DNA of 34,206 nucleotides from Caballeronia udeis (lineage in GTDB: Bacteria; Pseudomonadota; Gammaproteobacteria; Burkholderiales; Burkholderiaceae). A model generated the notes under the pieces. It had not been told where the DNA came from. It searched no databases and worked only from the letters and a program-made list of their open reading frames with translations. Shown here in pieces: positions 31,801-34,206 of this stretch; position 1 is the stretch's first letter; each line of letters begins with the position of its first letter. The stretch covers positions 1 to 34,206 of the forward strand of contig NZ_FCOK02000096.1 in the NCBI RefSeq assembly GCF_001544555.2, written 5' to 3'. A program made the translations under genes and the position numbers.

Positions 31801-33087
31801 TTGCGAGCGTTCGAGTGGTTCACCGAGCTGACGACGCGTGAGCGCCGCACGCTTTACGCAGGTTTCGGCGGTTACGCCGTCGATGCCTTCGACTTCATGA
31901 TCTACTCGTTCCTCATCCCCACGCTGATCTCCGCGTGGGGCATGACGAAGAGCGAAGCCGGGATGATCGCGACGAGCTCGTTGATTTCATCGGCTATTGG
32001 CGGCTGGCTCGCCGGCATTCTCTCCGACCGGTACGGCCGCGTCCGCGTGCTGCAATGGACGATCGGCACGTTTGCATTCTTCACGTTTCTTTCCGGCTTC
32101 ACGCATTCGTTCGGACAGTTGCTGGCCACGCGCACGCTGCAGGGCGTGGGCTTCGGCGGCGAGTGGTCCGTGGTCACCGTGATGATGGCCGAGACCATTC
32201 GTTCACCGCAGCATCGGGCGAAAGCCGTGGGTACTGTGCAAAGCAGCTGGTCATTCGGCTGGGGGGCGGCGGCGATCCTCTATTGGGCGTTCTTCGCATT
32301 GTTGCCCGAAGATACCGCCTGGCGTGCGTGCTTCTGGATCGGTATCTTGCCGGCGCTGTGGATCCTCTATATTCGCCGCAACGTCAGCGATCCCGACATC
32401 TACATCGCGACACGCCGCGCTCGCGACGCCGGCACTGAAACCGCCACGTTCACCGATATCTTCAAAGGCTCGCACCTCAAGACAACGCTGCTGGGCAGCG
32501 CGTTGTGCACCGGCATGCTCGGCGGTTATTACGCCATCACCACGTGGCTGCCAACGTATCTCAAGACCGAGCGCCATTTGTCCGTGTTCAACACCAGCGG
32601 TTATCTGGTCGTGCTGATCGTCGGGTCGTTTCTGGGTTATGTGCTCGGGGCCATTCTCTGCGACAGGATCGGGAGGCGCGCGTCGTTCGTGCTGTTCGCC
32701 ATTGGCTCATTTCTGCTCGGGATGATCTACACGATGATCCCCATTACCGACCACGCCATGCTGCTGCTCGGTTTCCCGCTCGGCATTGTCGTGCAGGGGA
32801 TTTTTGCGGGCGTGGGCGCGTATTTATCGGAGCTTTATCCGAACGCGATTCGCGGCTCCGGACAGGGTTTTTGCTACAACCTCGGGCGCGGACTGGGCTC
32901 GTTTTTCCCGATACTCGTCGGCGTGCTTTCGCAGGGAATGTCGCTTGTCAAAGCGATTGGCGTGGTGGCGGGGACGGGGTATCTGCTGGTTATAGTCGCG
33001 GCGTTGTTGCTACCGGAAACGCGTGGCAAGGCGCTTGATACCGTGCGGGGTGAGGCATTTTCATCACGCGATAACAGCGGGTTTTAG
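31801..33087 (+). CDS. MFS transporter, metabolite:proton symporter type
   Basis: The product is a 12-helix major facilitator. Motif A is seen between helices 2 and 3 (GGWLAGILSDRYGRVRVL, D and R conserved), a related copy between helices 8 and 9 (GAILCDRIGRR), and QGVGFGGEWSV in helix 4 as in sialate- and carboxylate-type MFS proteins. The substrate cannot be told. I set the start at TTG 31801 (428 residues, then RAFEWFTEL) because GGGAGA lies about 7 nt upstream; the ATG at 31774 has no ribosome binding site and would add nine residues. A strong terminator follows. Confidence 0.85.
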   Translation: MRAFEWFTELTTRERRTLYAGFGGYAVDAFDFMIYSFLIPTLISAWGMTKSEAGMIATSSLISSAIGGWLAGILSDRYGRVRVLQWTIGTFAFFTFLSGFTHSFGQLLATRTLQGVGFGGEWSVVTVMMAETIRSPQHRAKAVGTVQSSWSFGWGAAAILYWAFFALLPEDTAWRACFWIGILPALWILYIRRNVSDPDIYIATRRARDAGTETATFTDIFKGSHLKTTLLGSALCTGMLGGYYAITTWLPTYLKTERHLSVFNTSGYLVVLIVGSFLGYVLGAILCDRIGRRASFVLFAIGSFLLGMIYTMIPITDHAMLLLGFPLGIVVQGIFAGVGAYLSELYPNAIRGSGQGFCYNLGRGLGSFFPILVGVLSQGMSLVKAIGVVAGTGYLLVIVAALLLPETRGKALDTVRGEAFSSRDNSGF

Positions 33088-33095
33088 CGTTGGGT

Positions 33096-33149
33096 AAAAC
33101 AGCGAGGCCGTTTCAACGTGCGTTGAAACGGCCTCGCTGTTTTTTTAAA
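33096..33149 (+). terminator. Strong intrinsic terminator after the MFS gene
   Basis: A perfect 22-bp inverted repeat (33096-33117 with 33122-33143, 4-nt loop; core AGCGAGGCCG) runs directly into TTTTTTT on the plus strand. It starts 8 nt after the MFS stop and also faces the convergent carbonic anhydrase gene; on the minus strand the stem ends in TTTT, so it may work both ways. Confidence 0.92.
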
Positions 33150-33197
33150 TCGTCACCGCATCGCCTTGCAGGATAGCGATCTCTTAGCGCAGGCGAA

Positions 33198-33965
33198 TCA
33201 ATTCACTTCCCAGACATCGCGTTCGTTCAGCGCTTGCACTGGACGTTGATTGCCGTGATAGAAGCGCTGCATGGCATCGAGTTGTTGCTGGGTAATGGTC
33301 GCGGGTTCTTTGAACTCGATCCACGTCACGCCTTCCGAACAGGGCGGTGTGGTAAGCGAGCCGCTGTAGGTGTAGTAGCCCCTATCTTTGGGCAGAAGGT
33401 CGAGCGGATTGACCATGACGGCTTTCACCTTGAATTCGGCACCCTTCTCATGGGGGATGCGATCCAGCATGGCCTGGATGACAGGATTGGGTTGATCGCC
33501 GATTTTGAACTGGACGGCGAGCACGAGAAGTTTGTCGTCGTCGGAATGGTGAACGAGGTGGACGTCCATCACGCTTTCTTTGCCAGCGAAACGTTCCTCG
33601 CCGGGAGAGTGAAAGTGGAACTGGACGAGTTGATAAGCGTGATCGCCAAGGGTGACGCTGTCGGCGCCGGGTGCCGCGTTGAACTGGACAGAGTGTCCAG
33701 TGTTGGTGATATCGATTGGAAGGGAATGATAGTTGACTTTGAGCCGGGGCATATCGGCGGGGGCTTTCTTTACATCCTCGATATCGATTGGAGATTCGGC
33801 GCGACCGCTTTCGCAAGCGTGAAAATCTTTGCTGATTTCGCCCCAGTGTTCGGGTCCGTGTTCGCCGTTGTAGGTCCAATCGTGGTTCGGTTCGGCAGAT
33901 GCGGTGAGTGCAACGAATGCCGTTAATAGGAACGCGCCGCTGGACAATCGTTTGATCTTGTTCAT
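33198..33965 (-). CDS. Periplasmic alpha-type carbonic anhydrase
   Basis: Alpha-carbonic anhydrases interconvert CO2 and bicarbonate with one zinc. From ATG 33965 the product is 255 residues with a Sec signal peptide (1-24, cleavage after ASA). Zinc ligands H117 and H119 (QFHFHSPGEE) and H136 (DVHLVHH) are present, as are ESPIDI near 57, the gate Thr in SLTTPPCSEG and a likely disulfide between C51 and C209. GGGG lies about 7 nt before the start; the frame runs 76 codons further up without similarity. It converges with the MFS gene and stands alone, with an insertion sequence beginning about 165 nt upstream. Confidence 0.95.
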   Translation of the reverse strand: MNKIKRLSSGAFLLTAFVALTASAEPNHDWTYNGEHGPEHWGEISKDFHACESGRAESPIDIEDVKKAPADMPRLKVNYHSLPIDITNTGHSVQFNAAPGADSVTLGDHAYQLVQFHFHSPGEERFAGKESVMDVHLVHHSDDDKLLVLAVQFKIGDQPNPVIQAMLDRIPHEKGAEFKVKAVMVNPLDLLPKDRGYYTYSGSLTTPPCSEGVTWIEFKEPATITQQQLDAMQRFYHGNQRPVQALNERDVWEVN

Positions 33966-34129
33966 TGCTATGCCCCTGAAATTGTGAGGGCATGAGCATG
34001 CGCGGATCTGCGTAAGGGGGATATCGGAAAAGTCGCAACAGTAGGGAATAAGAAGGGAAACAGCGGGACGGGCGTAGGCCACACATTTGGGCGTTGTGTT
34101 CAACGTTTCAGTTTCGTCTCCATATCGCT

Positions 34130-34206
34130 GAGCCTGTCCAAAATTTTGTGTGTAAGGCATAACATGTCGCAAAGGAGCATGTATGCCACGCAAACCGAAG
34201 GCGGCC
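34130..34206 (+). mobile_element. Left end of an IS256-family insertion sequence (partial)
   Basis: From about 34130 the sequence GAGCCTGTCCAAAATTTTGT resembles the terminal inverted repeat of Burkholderia IS256 elements as I remember them, and it is followed within 55 nt by a transposase start. The element runs off the window, so neither the right repeat nor the target duplication can be checked. The exact left boundary is uncertain by a few bases. Confidence 0.6.
34183..34206 (+). CDS. IS256-family transposase, first eight codons
   Basis: ATG at 34183 is preceded by AAAGGAG at 5-6 nt and reads MPRKPKAA, the usual N-terminus of IS256-family transposases in Burkholderia relatives. These are DDE enzymes that move the element by cut or copy. 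Only eight residues lie inside the window, so the call depends on this start, the ribosome binding site and the inverted-repeat-like sequence just upstream. Confidence 0.55.

Overview
The window looks like a chromosomal housekeeping segment of a member of the Burkholderiaceae (Burkholderia sensu lato; Paraburkholderia or Caballeronia would both fit, and I cannot separate them by eye). The reasons are the high-GC coding pattern, a separate petABC operon next to sspAB, a mla-murA-his-tat supercluster with marC inside the his genes, a long-form ThiE, and a transposase start like those of Burkholderia IS256 elements. Nearly every gene is a recognisable core gene, and most are on the minus strand.

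Layout from left to right. Positions 1-90 hold a strong sigma70-type promoter pointing out of the window, probably that of an rRNA operon. Positions 622-5071 carry, in transcription order (right to left), petA-petB-petC (cytochrome bc1 complex), sspA-sspB (stringent starvation protein A and the ClpXP adaptor), tRNA-Thr and an intrinsic terminator. An intercistronic hairpin with a short U tract lies between petC and sspA. Next is a head-to-head pair, a NIF3/YbgI-like gene and a membrane-anchored HtrA protease, only 20 nt apart. A perfect 16-bp hairpin separates the protease from the next block.

Positions 7190-25869 are one run of minus-strand genes of about 18.6 kb, in transcription order mlaF-E-D-A-C-B, an ABC-2 exporter pair, ibaG, murA, hisG-D-C-B, marC-like, hisH-A-F-I-E, a small membrane protein, hinT, tatA-B-C. 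It combines outer-membrane lipid transport, the first committed step of peptidoglycan synthesis, the histidine pathway and Tat export. Many junctions are start/stop overlaps, which points to translational coupling. HisB is the monofunctional dehydratase and HisG is the short form, so histidinol phosphatase and HisZ must be encoded elsewhere.

Positions 25925-29550 are a thiamine operon (thiO-thiS-thiG-thiE) behind a clear TPP riboswitch and a plausible promoter. ThiE carries a 150-residue N-terminal domain of unknown role. Right of it lie plus-strand genes for a YddA/BacA-type fused ABC transporter and an MFS transporter, ended by a strong terminator, then a minus-strand periplasmic alpha-carbonic anhydrase. 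The right edge cuts into the left end of what looks like an IS256-family insertion sequence, the only mobile element seen.

I found no CRISPR array, prophage, toxin-antitoxin, defence or secondary-metabolite locus. The items most worth following up are the ThiE N-terminal domain, the thi leader with its 10-bp-period upstream repeat, the composite mla locus, the cytochrome b variants and several intercistronic hairpins.
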